Of a DNA stretch of 31,945 nt, positions 7,710 to 14,882 are shown piece after piece. Source of the stretch: Streptomyces alboflavus (GTDB lineage: Bacteria; Actinomycetota; Actinomycetes; Streptomycetales; Streptomycetaceae); NCBI RefSeq assembly GCF_000716675.1, contig NZ_JNXT01000078.1:1-31945 (forward strand), in the 5' to 3' direction. The notes below the pieces were generated by a model. The model made no database searches and was not told where the DNA came from. It worked only from the letters and a program-made list of their open reading frames with translations. Each line of letters starts with the position of its first letter. The stretch's first letter is position 1. The position numbers and the translations under genes were made by a program.

Positions 7710-8849
7710 ATGTCACGACAGTCCGTTCGCCCCGACGTGCCACCGCTCGCCGAGGTGCGCCGCATCACTCAGAAGAAGCGCGACGCGTGGTGGACGGTGA
7801 TCCTCGTGGACCCGCTCGCCACGCCGCTCGTGCGGCTGACGGCGCGGTACACGAGGATCACGCCCAACCAGATCACGTGGGGCGCGTTCGTGCTCGGGCT
7901 CGTCTCGTCGGTGTTCTTCGCGTTCGGTGACTGGCAGTGGCTGGTGCTCGGCGCGGTGATCTACCACTTCAGCTTCGTCCTGGACTGCATGGACGGGAAG
8001 GTCGCCCGCCTCACCGGGCAGGGTTCCGTGTTCGGCGCATGGCTCGACTTCGTCTTCGACCGGATCCGGGTGATGGTGTGCGGGGTCGCCCTGATGGGTG
8101 GTCAGTACGCGCGCACGCACGACGAGACCTACATCTGGCTCGCGGTCGCCGTGGTGTTCCTGGACACGCTCCGGTACATCAACTCGCTGGAGATATTCAA
8201 GATCCGGCACACCATGCGCAAGCAGATCAAGGCACGCGTGCGGGCCGCCCGCCGTGCCGAGAACGCCGCCGAGCTGGCCTTCATGGAGGACCTGCTGCGG
8301 GACAACCCCGAGGCGGACGTGGAGCAGGACCTGGAGCGGGCCAAGGCGGAGGGCGTCGCTTCCGAGGTCCACTCGTCCGACGACGCCGACTCCCGCGTCG
8401 AGTCGTACGCGGACGCCGGTGCGCACGCCGAGTCCTACGCCGACGCCGCTTCCCGCGCCGAGTCGCACGCCGAAGCCGGGTCCCCCGCCGAATCCGGGTC
8501 CCTCGCCGACCCCGGCGGCCCTGCCCCCGCGGCCGCAGGATCCCGCCGCAAGGCCCAGGTCATCGACCTGCACCAGGAGTTCCGGGGCAAGTTCCCCGCG
8601 TACCTGCGGGCGCGGTCCTTCCTGCTGCGGCACCGCATCCGCACGCACCTGGTGAGCGGCATCGAGTTCCAGATGGGCGTCTTCATCATCGGCCCGCTGT
8701 TCGACGTGGTGATCCCCGCGACGATCGTGTCCGGCGCGCTGCTCCTGGTCTTCGAGCTCGCCATCATCTACAAGCTGCTGCTCTCCACCCGGGACTTCTC
8801 CCGGACGCTGGACTCCTTCGAGAAGCGCGAGGTCGCGACGGCGGCGTAG
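7710..8849 (+). CDS. CDP-alcohol phosphatidyltransferase family protein with repeat insertion
   Basis: A 379-aa membrane enzyme. The full CDP-alcohol motif is present: Asp92, Asp95-Gly96, Ala99-Arg100, Gly109, Asp113 and Asp117, within DCMDGKVAR...GAWLDFVFD. This family moves a phosphatidyl or similar group from a CDP-alcohol to an acceptor alcohol in phospholipid or phospho-inositol synthesis. Between the catalytic helices and the last two helices lies an insertion of about 130 aa (about residues 165-295): a charged, probably coiled-coil part, then a 10-residue repeat based on AESYADAGAH (residues 230-269). The insertion should face the cytoplasm. The substrate is unknown. The gene is alone between its promoter and the convergent MocR gene, and shares a terminator with that gene. 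Confidence 0.85.
   Translation: MSRQSVRPDVPPLAEVRRITQKKRDAWWTVILVDPLATPLVRLTARYTRITPNQITWGAFVLGLVSSVFFAFGDWQWLVLGAVIYHFSFVLDCMDGKVARLTGQGSVFGAWLDFVFDRIRVMVCGVALMGGQYARTHDETYIWLAVAVVFLDTLRYINSLEIFKIRHTMRKQIKARVRAARRAENAAELAFMEDLLRDNPEADVEQDLERAKAEGVASEVHSSDDADSRVESYADAGAHAESYADAASRAESHAEAGSPAESGSLADPGGPAPAAAGSRRKAQVIDLHQEFRGKFPAYLRARSFLLRHRIRTHLVSGIEFQMGVFIIGPLFDVVIPATIVSGALLLVFELAIIYKLLLSTRDFSRTLDSFEKREVATAA
8397..8516 (+). repeat. In-frame 30-nt degenerate tandem repeat (4 units)
   Basis: Four consecutive 30-nt units inside the phosphatidyltransferase gene encode variants of (V/A)ESYADAGAH. The last unit is the most diverged. The 30-nt period keeps the frame when units are gained or lost, so length may vary between strains. 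Confidence 0.75.
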
Positions 8850-8862
8850 CGTCCGGCTACGC
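8844..8862. terminator. Bidirectional terminator containing both stop codons
   Basis: GCGTAGC (8844-8850), loop gtccg, GCTACGC (8856-8862) is a perfect 7-bp stem between two convergent genes. The TAG stop of the plus-strand gene (8847-8849) lies in the left arm, and the TAG stop of the minus-strand MocR gene (8859-8857) lies in the right arm. Confidence 0.6.
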
Positions 8863-10317
8863 GATCCAGTGCGGCCGGCGGTCCGCCGGTGACGGCGGCA
8901 GGCCGTCGCTGAGCGTCGTGGCCATGCGGTGGACGGCCTCGCGGAGGGTGTCCGGGGGAGCGGTATAGGGGATGCGCAGGCGCTGCTCGAAGAGGCCGGG
9001 GTCGGGGGAGAAGCAGGCGCCGCCCTCGATCCGGACTCCGTGGCCGAGGGCCCGGTCGGCGAGGGCCGACGCCACGGGCTCGCCGAGGTCGACCCAGAAG
9101 GACAGACCGCCGGACGGCTGCTCCCAGGTCCACCTGGGGAGATGCTCGGCCAGCGCGGCGGCGAGCGCGGCGCGCTGCTCGCGGAGCCGGTGCAGGCGGT
9201 CCGCGAGCAACTCCCCGGCGCGGTCGAGCAGGACGAGCGCCAGGAGCTGGTCCAGGACCGAGCCGCCCATGTCGTTGGCGACCCGCTGCGCGGCCAGTTC
9301 GGTGACGAGCCGCGACGGTGCCCGCAGCCAGCCGATGCGCAGGCCGCCCCAGTGCGTCTTGCTCATCGAGCCCACGGTGACGACCTCGCCGCCCGTGCCG
9401 GGACCGCCGTAGGAGGCGAGCGGCGCGGGCGCGGGCACGTCGAGCGCCAGCTCGGCCAGGGTCTCGTCGACGACGAGCCAGGTCCCCGAGCGGTGCGCGG
9501 CCCGCACCACCCGCGCCCGGTCCGCCGCCGGCAGCAGGCGGCCCGTCGGATTGTGGAAGTCGGGGATCAGGTAGGCGAGCCGGGGCACCGTCTGACGCAG
9601 CGTCGACTCCAGGATCTCGACGTCCCAGCCGCCGTCGGTCACCGGCACCGACACCGTGCGCAGCCGGGCCCGGCGCATCGCCTCCAGGGCGTTCGGGTAC
9701 GACGGGTTCTCGACCAGGACGCGGTCGCCGGGGCCGCACAGCAGTCCCAGGACGAGCGTGAGCGCGTGCTGCGCGCCGGAGGTCACGAGGATCTGGTCCG
9801 GCACGGTGGCGAGGCCCCGCCGTGTGAACCGCTCGGCCACGGCGGCCCGCAGCTCGGGCAGGCCGTAGGGGTGGTAGCCGGGGGTGCGGGTGTGCTCGGC
9901 GAGCCGGGGCGTGACCTCGGCGAGGGCGTCGGCGACGACGTGCTCGGGCAGCGCGGGCGCGGCCCGCGCCAGGTCGATCGCGCTGTCGTGGGGCCGCACG
10001 TGCCGGGTGACGCCGCGCGGTGCCCGGCCCTCCGGCAACGCCGTCCACGTACCCGCGCCCTGTCGGCTGCGCGCGTAACCGCCCTCGCGCAGCAGGTCGT
10101 ACACAGCCGTGATCGTCGCCCTGCTGGTGTCGAGGGCGGTGGCCAGCTCCCGTTCGGCGGGGAGCCGGACGTGGAGCGCGATCCGTCCGTCGAGGATCAG
10201 CGCGCCGATCGCCCGTGCCAGATTCCGGTACGCGGGCCGCGCGCCCGCCGGGTCCGGGAGCAGGGCGGCGAGTTGGCGGCTTCCCAGGGTCCGGTCCCGC
10301 GCTTCCCGCTCCGCCAT
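8857..10317 (-). CDS. MocR-type regulator (GntR HTH fused to aminotransferase-like domain)
   Basis: A 486-aa protein. A GntR winged helix occupies about residues 28-92 (LPAERELATALDTSRATITAVYDLLREGGY). A linker is followed by a fold-type I aminotransferase domain (about 110-480) with NPTG (256-259), Asp284 and the PLP lysine Lys320 in SMSKTHWGG. MocR proteins use PLP or an amino-acid adduct as ligand and usually control a divergent neighbour. Here that neighbour is a YczE-family membrane protein, a pairing known for the YczR subgroup. The start ATG has GGGAGA five nt upstream. An 8-bp inverted repeat at 10331-10356 lies just before its start and is the likely operator. Confidence 0.92.
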   Translation of the reverse strand: MAEREARDRTLGSRQLAALLPDPAGARPAYRNLARAIGALILDGRIALHVRLPAERELATALDTSRATITAVYDLLREGGYARSRQGAGTWTALPEGRAPRGVTRHVRPHDSAIDLARAAPALPEHVVADALAEVTPRLAEHTRTPGYHPYGLPELRAAVAERFTRRGLATVPDQILVTSGAQHALTLVLGLLCGPGDRVLVENPSYPNALEAMRRARLRTVSVPVTDGGWDVEILESTLRQTVPRLAYLIPDFHNPTGRLLPAADRARVVRAAHRSGTWLVVDETLAELALDVPAPAPLASYGGPGTGGEVVTVGSMSKTHWGGLRIGWLRAPSRLVTELAAQRVANDMGGSVLDQLLALVLLDRAGELLADRLHRLREQRAALAAALAEHLPRWTWEQPSGGLSFWVDLGEPVASALADRALGHGVRIEGGACFSPDPGLFEQRLRIPYTAPPDTLREAVHRMATTLSDGLPPSPADRRPHWIA

Positions 10318-10330
10318 ACCATTCTCCCGG

Positions 10331-10356
10331 GATTGGCCATGTAATACGGGCCAATC
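10331..10356. promoter_or_regulatory. Inverted repeat operator between mocR-like gene and yczE
   Basis: GATTGGCC (10331-10338) and GGCCAATC (10349-10356) form a perfect 8-bp inverted repeat with a 10-nt spacer. It starts 13 bp upstream of the regulator's ATG. A minus-strand TAGAGT (10363-10358) just upstream could be the regulator's -10, so binding here would block its own transcription. Confidence 0.6.
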
Positions 10357-10427
10357 ACTCTACAGACTCGCCGTCATCGGCCTTGCGGGCCGATGCGTCG
10401 TCCGAACACCTGTGGAGGCACCCCGGC

Positions 10428-11165
10428 ATGCGGCACACCGCCGACAGCGACAGCAGCAGTGACAGCAGCAGTGACAGCAGTAGTGACAGCAGTAGTGACG
10501 GCAGCAGTGACAGCGGCATCGACCGACCCGGCCCCCGCACTCCGCCCCCGCTCACCTATCTCCCCCTCTCCGAACGCCCCCTGCGCCGCCTGCCCCAACT
10601 CCTCATCGGTCTCGCCCTGTACGGGCTGAGCATCGGCGTCATGGTCAGGGCCGGGCTCGGCGTCAGCCCCTGGAGCGTGCTGAACCAGGGCGTCGAGCGC
10701 CACACCCCGCTGAGCTTCGGCACCGTCAGCGCCGTGGTCGGGGCGCTCGTGCTGCTGCTTTGGATCCCGCTCAGACAGCGGCCGAGGTTCGGCACGGGTG
10801 CCAACGTGATCGTCGTGGCGTACGCGTCGGACCTCGGCCTCTGGCTGGTCCCCGCGGACCTGGGCCTCGGGACCCGGACCGGCCTCCTCGTCCTGGGGAT
10901 CCTCGCCAACGGGCTGTCCGTGGCGGTCTACGTGGGCGCCCGCTTCGGGCCGGGGCCGAGGGACGGCCTGATGACCGGGCTCGCCGCGCTGACCGGACGC
11001 TCCATCCGGTTCGTGCGCACCCTGATCGAGGTCGCCGTGCTCGCCGTGGGCTGGCTGCTCGGCGGGAGCGTGGGGGTGGGGACCGTGCTGTACGCGCTCG
11101 CGATGGGCTCCGTCACCCAGTACTTCCTGCCGCGGTGGGTGTACGGGGCTCCGCGGCCGGGGTGA
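10428..11165 (+). CDS. YczE/YyaS/YitT-family membrane protein with Ser/Asp repeat N-terminus
   Basis: A 245-aa protein. The core (about residues 55-235) has five or so membrane helices and the family signature region (LYGLSIGVMVRAGLGVSPWS, then GPGPRDGLMTGLA). The function of the family is not established; transport of a small molecule is often assumed. The first 31 residues are a run of Ser-Asp units encoded by a 12-nt tandem repeat, not usual for the family. The ATG at 10428 has GGAGG nine nt upstream (10414-10418). It is divergent from the MocR-type regulator, which probably controls it through the repeat at 10331-10356. Confidence 0.85.
   Translation: MRHTADSDSSSDSSSDSSSDSSSDGSSDSGIDRPGPRTPPPLTYLPLSERPLRRLPQLLIGLALYGLSIGVMVRAGLGVSPWSVLNQGVERHTPLSFGTVSAVVGALVLLLWIPLRQRPRFGTGANVIVVAYASDLGLWLVPADLGLGTRTGLLVLGILANGLSVAVYVGARFGPGPRDGLMTGLAALTGRSIRFVRTLIEVAVLAVGWLLGGSVGVGTVLYALAMGSVTQYFLPRWVYGAPRPG
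10449..10508 (+). repeat. 12-nt microsatellite encoding DSSS units (5 copies)
   Basis: Five 12-nt units of the form gac agc agy agt (the last with ggc) lie in frame at the start of the YczE-like gene. A shorter remnant follows at 10509. Slipped-strand changes would alter the tail by four residues without breaking the frame. Confidence 0.85.
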
Positions 11166-11638
11166 GCCAGGTGGGTGCCGACTCGTCGTGCGACGGCACG
11201 CTGCCACCACCCTGTTCCCGACGCCAGGGCGGTACGCGCGCCGCCTCATCGTGCCGACAGGTGAACCGCCGCCAGACCGCGGGAGGAGACATGACACTCA
11301 AGCCCCCTACATCTGTCGGGGACTTGGCACCTACACCCACTCGCGAGGAGCCGCGCGAGACGGGGCACGGGACCCCCTCAGCCGGATGTATACGTTCCGT
11401 CGTGTCCGATCTGCCACTGCGAACCCTTTTTGTTATTACGGAACCTTGTTGAACAAGTCACAGGCGTATGAAGGTATTGATCTGCGCGCGTCATTCAGAC
11501 AAGGTTTCGTCCCAACGCCCAAAGATCTTCAGTTCTTTCGGAGTTCCCAGGGCGTCGCAGCCATGGCTGCACACAGCAGAAAAGGGCTTTGAAACCCCCC
11601 ACATCCCCCCACAACGCACCACGAGGAGACCCCTCTTC
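11166..11638 (+). promoter_or_regulatory. Upstream region of the subtilase gene, AT-richer than its surroundings
   Basis: This 473-nt gap holds a weak hairpin after yczE (CGTCG 11184-11188, CGACG 11191-11195), a possible small gene (11291-11452) and an AT-richer part (about 11395-11560). The latter contains a perfect palindrome CTTGTT-G-AACAAG (11445-11457) that could be a regulator site. TTGTTG at 11446-11451 may act as a -35, but I find no convincing -10. GAGGAG (11623-11628) precedes the subtilase ATG. No other gene is visible. Confidence 0.4.
11291..11452 (+). CDS. Possible small protein, 53 aa, unknown
   Basis: An ATG reading frame of 53 codons preceded by a strong ribosome site (GGGAGGAG, 11281-11288). 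The product is hydrophilic at first (PTREEPRETGHG) and ends in LRTLFVITEPC; it has no signal peptide and no family I recognise. Its stop codon lies inside the palindrome at 11445-11457. The good ribosome site is the main support. The codon third positions look less GC-rich than in neighbouring genes, so it may be a chance frame. Confidence 0.3.
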   Translation: MTLKPPTSVGDLAPTPTREEPRETGHGTPSAGCIRSVVSDLPLRTLFVITEPC

Positions 11639-12847
11639 ATGGCATCTCACAAGCGCGCTCGCACGATGAAGCTCACCGCCGCGATAGCCACCGCCGCCAC
11701 CGCGGTGGGCGTGACCGTGTTCGCCGGAACGTTCGCAGGTGCGTCGACCCCTGCCGAGGGCAAGGTCTACGGCGCCGACGCCAAGGGCGCCGTCGAGGGC
11801 AGCTACATCGTGCTGCTCGACGAGAAGGCGAACAAGGAAGCCAAGTCCGACCTCGCCCAGGAGTACGGCGGCAAGCTCAGCCGCAACTACTCCTCGGCCG
11901 TCAACGGCTTCGCCGCCAAGAGCCTGTCCGAGACCGAGGCCAAGCGGCTCGCCGCCGACCCGGCCGTCGGCAAGGTCGTGCAGAGCAAGAAGTTCTCGAT
12001 CGACGCCACCCAGGACAACCCGCCGTCGTGGGGCCTGGACCGCGTCGACCAGGCCGACACGGCCGGCGACAAGAAGTACACCTACCCCGACGCCGCGGGC
12101 GAGGGCGTCACCGCGTACGTCATCGACACCGGTGTCCGCGTCAGCCACAAGGACTTCGGCGGCCGCGCCACCTCCGGCTTCGACGCCATCGACAACGACG
12201 ACAACGCCGACGACGGCAACGGCCACGGCACCCACGTCGCGGGCACCATCGCCGGTGACGCGCACGGCGTCGCCAAGAAGGCGAAGATCGTCGCCGTCCG
12301 CGTCCTGGACGACCAGGGCTCCGGCACCACCGAGCAGGTCGTCGCGGGCATCGACTGGGTCACCAAGAACCACCAGGGCCCCTCCGTCGCCAACATGAGC
12401 CTCGGCGGCGGCGCCGACGAGGCCCTGGACGAGGCCGTGAAGAAGTCCATCGCCGCCGGTGTCACCTACGGCGTCGCCGCGGGCAACGAGTCGAGCGACG
12501 CCGGCCAGGGCTCCCCGTCCCGCGTCAAGGAGGCCATCACGGTCGCCTCCTCGACCAAGGACGACGAGCAGTCGGACTTCTCCAACTTCGGCTCCGTCGT
12601 GGACATCTACGCCCCGGGCTCGGACATCACGTCCGCCTGGAACACCGGCGACGACGCCACCAAGACGATCTCCGGCACCTCGATGGCGACCCCGCACGTC
12701 GTCGGCGCCGCCGCCGTCTACCTCGGCGCCCACAAGGACGCCACGCCCGACGCCGTCGCCAAGGCCCTGACCGACGGCGCCACGCCGGACAAGATCTCCA
12801 ACCCCAGCGAGGGCACCCCCAACAAGCTCCTGAAGGTCGTCGAGTAG
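11639..12847 (+). CDS. Secreted subtilisin-like serine protease (S8) with I9 propeptide
   Basis: A 402-aa preproenzyme. The signal peptide covers about residues 1-35, ending near FAGA. The inhibitor I9 propeptide runs about 54-122 (GSYIVLLDEKANKEAKSD, then AVNGFAAKSLSE). The mature S8 domain contains Asp163 (VIDTGV), His196 (HGTHVAGT), oxyanion Asn283 (AAGNES) and Ser348 (GTSMATPH), so it should be active. It resembles the thermitase/proteinase K-like proteases common in Streptomyces, used for extracellular protein breakdown. The ATG at 11639 has GAGGAG ten nt upstream and starts a proper signal sequence; an earlier in-frame ATG would add about 57 residues without export features. A hairpin follows the stop. 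Confidence 0.94.
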   Translation: MASHKRARTMKLTAAIATAATAVGVTVFAGTFAGASTPAEGKVYGADAKGAVEGSYIVLLDEKANKEAKSDLAQEYGGKLSRNYSSAVNGFAAKSLSETEAKRLAADPAVGKVVQSKKFSIDATQDNPPSWGLDRVDQADTAGDKKYTYPDAAGEGVTAYVIDTGVRVSHKDFGGRATSGFDAIDNDDNADDGNGHGTHVAGTIAGDAHGVAKKAKIVAVRVLDDQGSGTTEQVVAGIDWVTKNHQGPSVANMSLGGGADEALDEAVKKSIAAGVTYGVAAGNESSDAGQGSPSRVKEAITVASSTKDDEQSDFSNFGSVVDIYAPGSDITSAWNTGDDATKTISGTSMATPHVVGAAAVYLGAHKDATPDAVAKALTDGATPDKISNPSEGTPNKLLKVVE

Positions 12848-12866
12848 TCACGGCCCGGAAGAAGCC

Positions 12867-12907
12867 GGCGGTCGTCGTGCCCACCCCCACGGGGCACGGC
12901 GGCCGCC
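12867..12907 (+). terminator. Terminator hairpin after the subtilase gene
   Basis: Arms 12867-12882 and 12892-12907 pair over 16 positions, two as G-U in the plus-strand RNA, with a 9-nt loop. The stem lies 20 nt after the stop and is followed by ttat. It reaches almost to the predicted -10 (12909-12914) of the next gene. Confidence 0.65.
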
Positions 12908-12920
12908 TTATCGTGTGCGC

Positions 12921-13472
12921 ATGGCGACGAAGATCTACGCGGCGCTGCTGCGCGGCATCAACGTGGGCGGCAGCAGGAAGGTGCCCATGGCGCGCCTGCG
13001 CGCACTCCTCGAAGGACTCGGCCACACCGGCGTGGGGACATATCTGCAGAGCGGCAATGCCGTCTTCACGGCGGACCACGGCGACGAGGAGAGCCTGGCC
13101 GCCGAGGTGAGCGGCGCCCTTGAGCGGGAATTCGGCTTCACCGTCGACGTCCTGGTGCGCGACGCCGCGTATCTGAGGGCCGTGGCGGACGCCTGCCCCT
13201 TCCCCGCCGACACGCTTCAGGGCAAGCAACTGCACGTCACCTACTTCTCCGCGCCCGTCGACGCCGCCCGGTTCGCCGCCCTCGACCAAGCGGCCTTCCT
13301 GCCGGAGGAGTTCCGGCTCGGCGACCGCGCCCTGTATCTGTACGCCCCCGACGGCCTCGGCCGCTCCAAGCTCGGCGAGGCCCTCGCCCGCCCGGCGCTC
13401 ATCAAGGGGCTCGTCGCCACCAGCCGCAACTGGAACACCGTCACCAAGCTCGTGGAGCTGACCGATGCCTGA
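12921..13472 (+). CDS. DUF1697-family protein
   Basis: A 183-aa protein with the DUF1697 opening (TKIYAALLRGINVGGSRKVPM) and the typical internal pieces YLQSGNAVF and SRNWNTVTKL near the C-terminus. The family is widespread and its biochemical role is unknown to me. No ribosome site precedes the ATG; instead TATCGT (12909-12914) sits 6 nt before it, which suggests a leaderless mRNA. An in-frame GTG two codons earlier is possible but gives no better context. Its last eight bases overlap the start of the DUF4440 gene, so the two are probably coupled. Confidence 0.85.
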   Translation: MATKIYAALLRGINVGGSRKVPMARLRALLEGLGHTGVGTYLQSGNAVFTADHGDEESLAAEVSGALEREFGFTVDVLVRDAAYLRAVADACPFPADTLQGKQLHVTYFSAPVDAARFAALDQAAFLPEEFRLGDRALYLYAPDGLGRSKLGEALARPALIKGLVATSRNWNTVTKLVELTDA

Positions 13473-13893
13473 CACGTCCGCCACGCCCGACCGGCCCGGA
13501 CTGCCCGACCTGCCCGGCCGCTCGCCCGCCGTCGAGGCCGCCATCGAGAACGAGCTGCGCCTCCTCGACCCCGAAGTGCGGGCCTCGCCCGCGCTGTTCG
13601 GCGCGCTGCTGCACCCGGAATTCACCGAGTTCGGCGCGTCCGGCGCCCGCTGGGACCGCGAGTCGATCGTCCAGGTGCTCACCGCCCGGCCCGAGCCGGG
13701 CGGCCGCCCCACCACGACCTCCCGCATGCGGGGTGTCCAGGTCGCCGAGGGCGTGGTGCACCTCACCTTCGACACCGACACCAACGGCCGTCTGGTGCAC
13801 CGCAGTTCACTGTGGCGGCGCACCGACGACGGCTGGCTGCTCTGGTTCCATCAGGGCACCCCGTTCACTCCCGAGCCGCCCCCGACAGACTGA
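13465..13893 (+). CDS. DUF4440 / NTF2-like (SnoaL-like) protein
   Basis: A 142-aa protein with a cone-shaped NTF2-like fold. A Pro-rich N-terminus is followed by AAIENELRLLDPEVR, LLHPEFTEFGASGARWDRESIV and a C-terminal half of beta strands (SSLWRRTDDGWLLWFHQGTP). This pattern is usual for DUF4440 proteins, some of which are small-molecule binding or isomerase-like; no specific function can be given. The ATG overlaps the end of the DUF1697 gene by eight bases. Its 3' end overlaps the convergent transglutaminase-like gene by 29 bp. Confidence 0.8.
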   Translation: MPDTSATPDRPGLPDLPGRSPAVEAAIENELRLLDPEVRASPALFGALLHPEFTEFGASGARWDRESIVQVLTARPEPGGRPTTTSRMRGVQVAEGVVHLTFDTDTNGRLVHRSSLWRRTDDGWLLWFHQGTPFTPEPPPTD

Positions 13894-14794
13894 CGACGCG
13901 CACTCCGCCGTAGGTGGTGTGCGAGACGACCTCGGCCGGGACGGCCAGACGCGGGTCACCGAGCAGCCGGCGCACCGCGTCCGGCCGCCGGGCGTCCCCG
14001 GCCGTCCCGGCGGCCGAGGTCACGGCGGCCACCTCGTCGATGAGCGCCAGGTCCGCGTCCGTGACCTCGTCCTCGGCCTTCTCCATCACGCCCCAGCCGT
14101 CCCACGGCAGCGCCTCCGTGCCGCCGAGCGCCGCCAGGTCCGCCACCACGTCGGACCGCACCAGGCCGAGCCCCTTGATCTCCGGGAGCGTGCTCACCCC
14201 GAACGTGTCCGGGTCCGCCCGCCCCTCCCGGCACGCCCGCCACGCCGCACCGCCCACCACGAACTGCTCCCGCGGTACGTCCATGGGGTCGAAGTCGATG
14301 TCGTACAGACCTCTGCCCAGCGTGGCCTCCGCGACGAGCTGCGCGTCCGCGAGGACCCAGCCGCGCCCGGCCGTCCAGAACTCGGTCACCCAGTGGTTGT
14401 CGTGGAACCCCGCCTGGAAGTACGTGCCGTAGCCGCACCGCAGCCGCGCCGGGGTGCCGGTGGCCCGCAGGAGCGAGCACAGCAGCAGGGCGAAGTCCCG
14501 GCAGGTGCCCACGAACCGCTCCGCCGGCGGCCGGGGCTCGGTCAGGGGCGTCGTGCCGCGCTCGCCGATGATCCGCAGCAGTTCGGCGGCGTACCGGGAC
14601 TCGGCGTCCTCGCGCATCCGCTCCTCGGGCACCGCGTGGCCGAACCGGGCGCCCTCCTCCCGGTGCAGGAGGACGCCCCGCACCAGGGCGGCGAGCGCGG
14701 CCGGGTCCCGGGGGAGCGGGGCGGGGCCGACGAGGGCGTCGAGGCGGGGGCCGGGGTCTGTGTACGGGCTCTGGGTCAGGTAGTCGCTGTCCAT
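13865..14794 (-). CDS. Transglutaminase-like domain protein
   Basis: A 309-aa cytoplasmic protein with a Transglut_core domain. The Cys-His-Asp triad is visible: Cys98 in VGTCRDFALLLCSLLR, His134 in HDNHWVTEFW and Asp150 in WVLADAQL. Such bacterial proteins are often cysteine proteases or amidases rather than true cross-linking enzymes; the substrate is unknown. No signal peptide is seen. The ATG has no ribosome site but has CAGGCT 6 nt upstream, matching the mirror promoter at 14801-14876. The coding 3' end overlaps the convergent DUF4440 gene by 29 bp, so there is no room for a terminator between them. Confidence 0.85.
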   Translation of the reverse strand: MDSDYLTQSPYTDPGPRLDALVGPAPLPRDPAALAALVRGVLLHREEGARFGHAVPEERMREDAESRYAAELLRIIGERGTTPLTEPRPPAERFVGTCRDFALLLCSLLRATGTPARLRCGYGTYFQAGFHDNHWVTEFWTAGRGWVLADAQLVAEATLGRGLYDIDFDPMDVPREQFVVGGAAWRACREGRADPDTFGVSTLPEIKGLGLVRSDVVADLAALGGTEALPWDGWGVMEKAEDEVTDADLALIDEVAAVTSAAGTAGDARRPDAVRRLLGDPRLAVPAEVVSHTTYGGVRVVSLSGAARE

Positions 14795-14800
14795 GGCGGG

Positions 14801-14876
14801 AGCCTGGAGTCTGCCCCTGGGGCAAGGTCAAGATACGGAAAGATCTTGACCGTTCACCTGTTCGCTGTGTCAGGCT
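14801..14876. promoter_or_regulatory. Mirror-symmetric divergent leaderless promoters
   Basis: Each strand reads ATCTTGACC, then 19 nt after TTGACC a CAGGCT, then 6 nt, then ATG. Plus strand: TTGACC 14846-14851, CAGGCT 14871-14876, ATG 14883. Minus strand: TTGACC 14831-14826, CAGGCT 14806-14801, ATG 14794. The -35 boxes lie in a perfect 9-bp inverted repeat (14826-14834 and 14843-14851). The symmetry centre is 14838.5 for boxes and start codons alike. One regulator bound at the centre could control both genes. Confidence 0.6.
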
Positions 14877-14882
14877 CGGGCC

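Noticed and set aside
10440..10520. CRISPR-like array of short repeats
   Set aside because: The units are only 12 nt with no spacers and stay in frame with the YczE-like gene; it is a coding microsatellite.
11495..12733. Minus-strand frame of 412 codons antisense to the subtilase
   Set aside because: It is a Gly/Ala/Val-rich shadow of a gene with clear catalytic motifs on the other strand.
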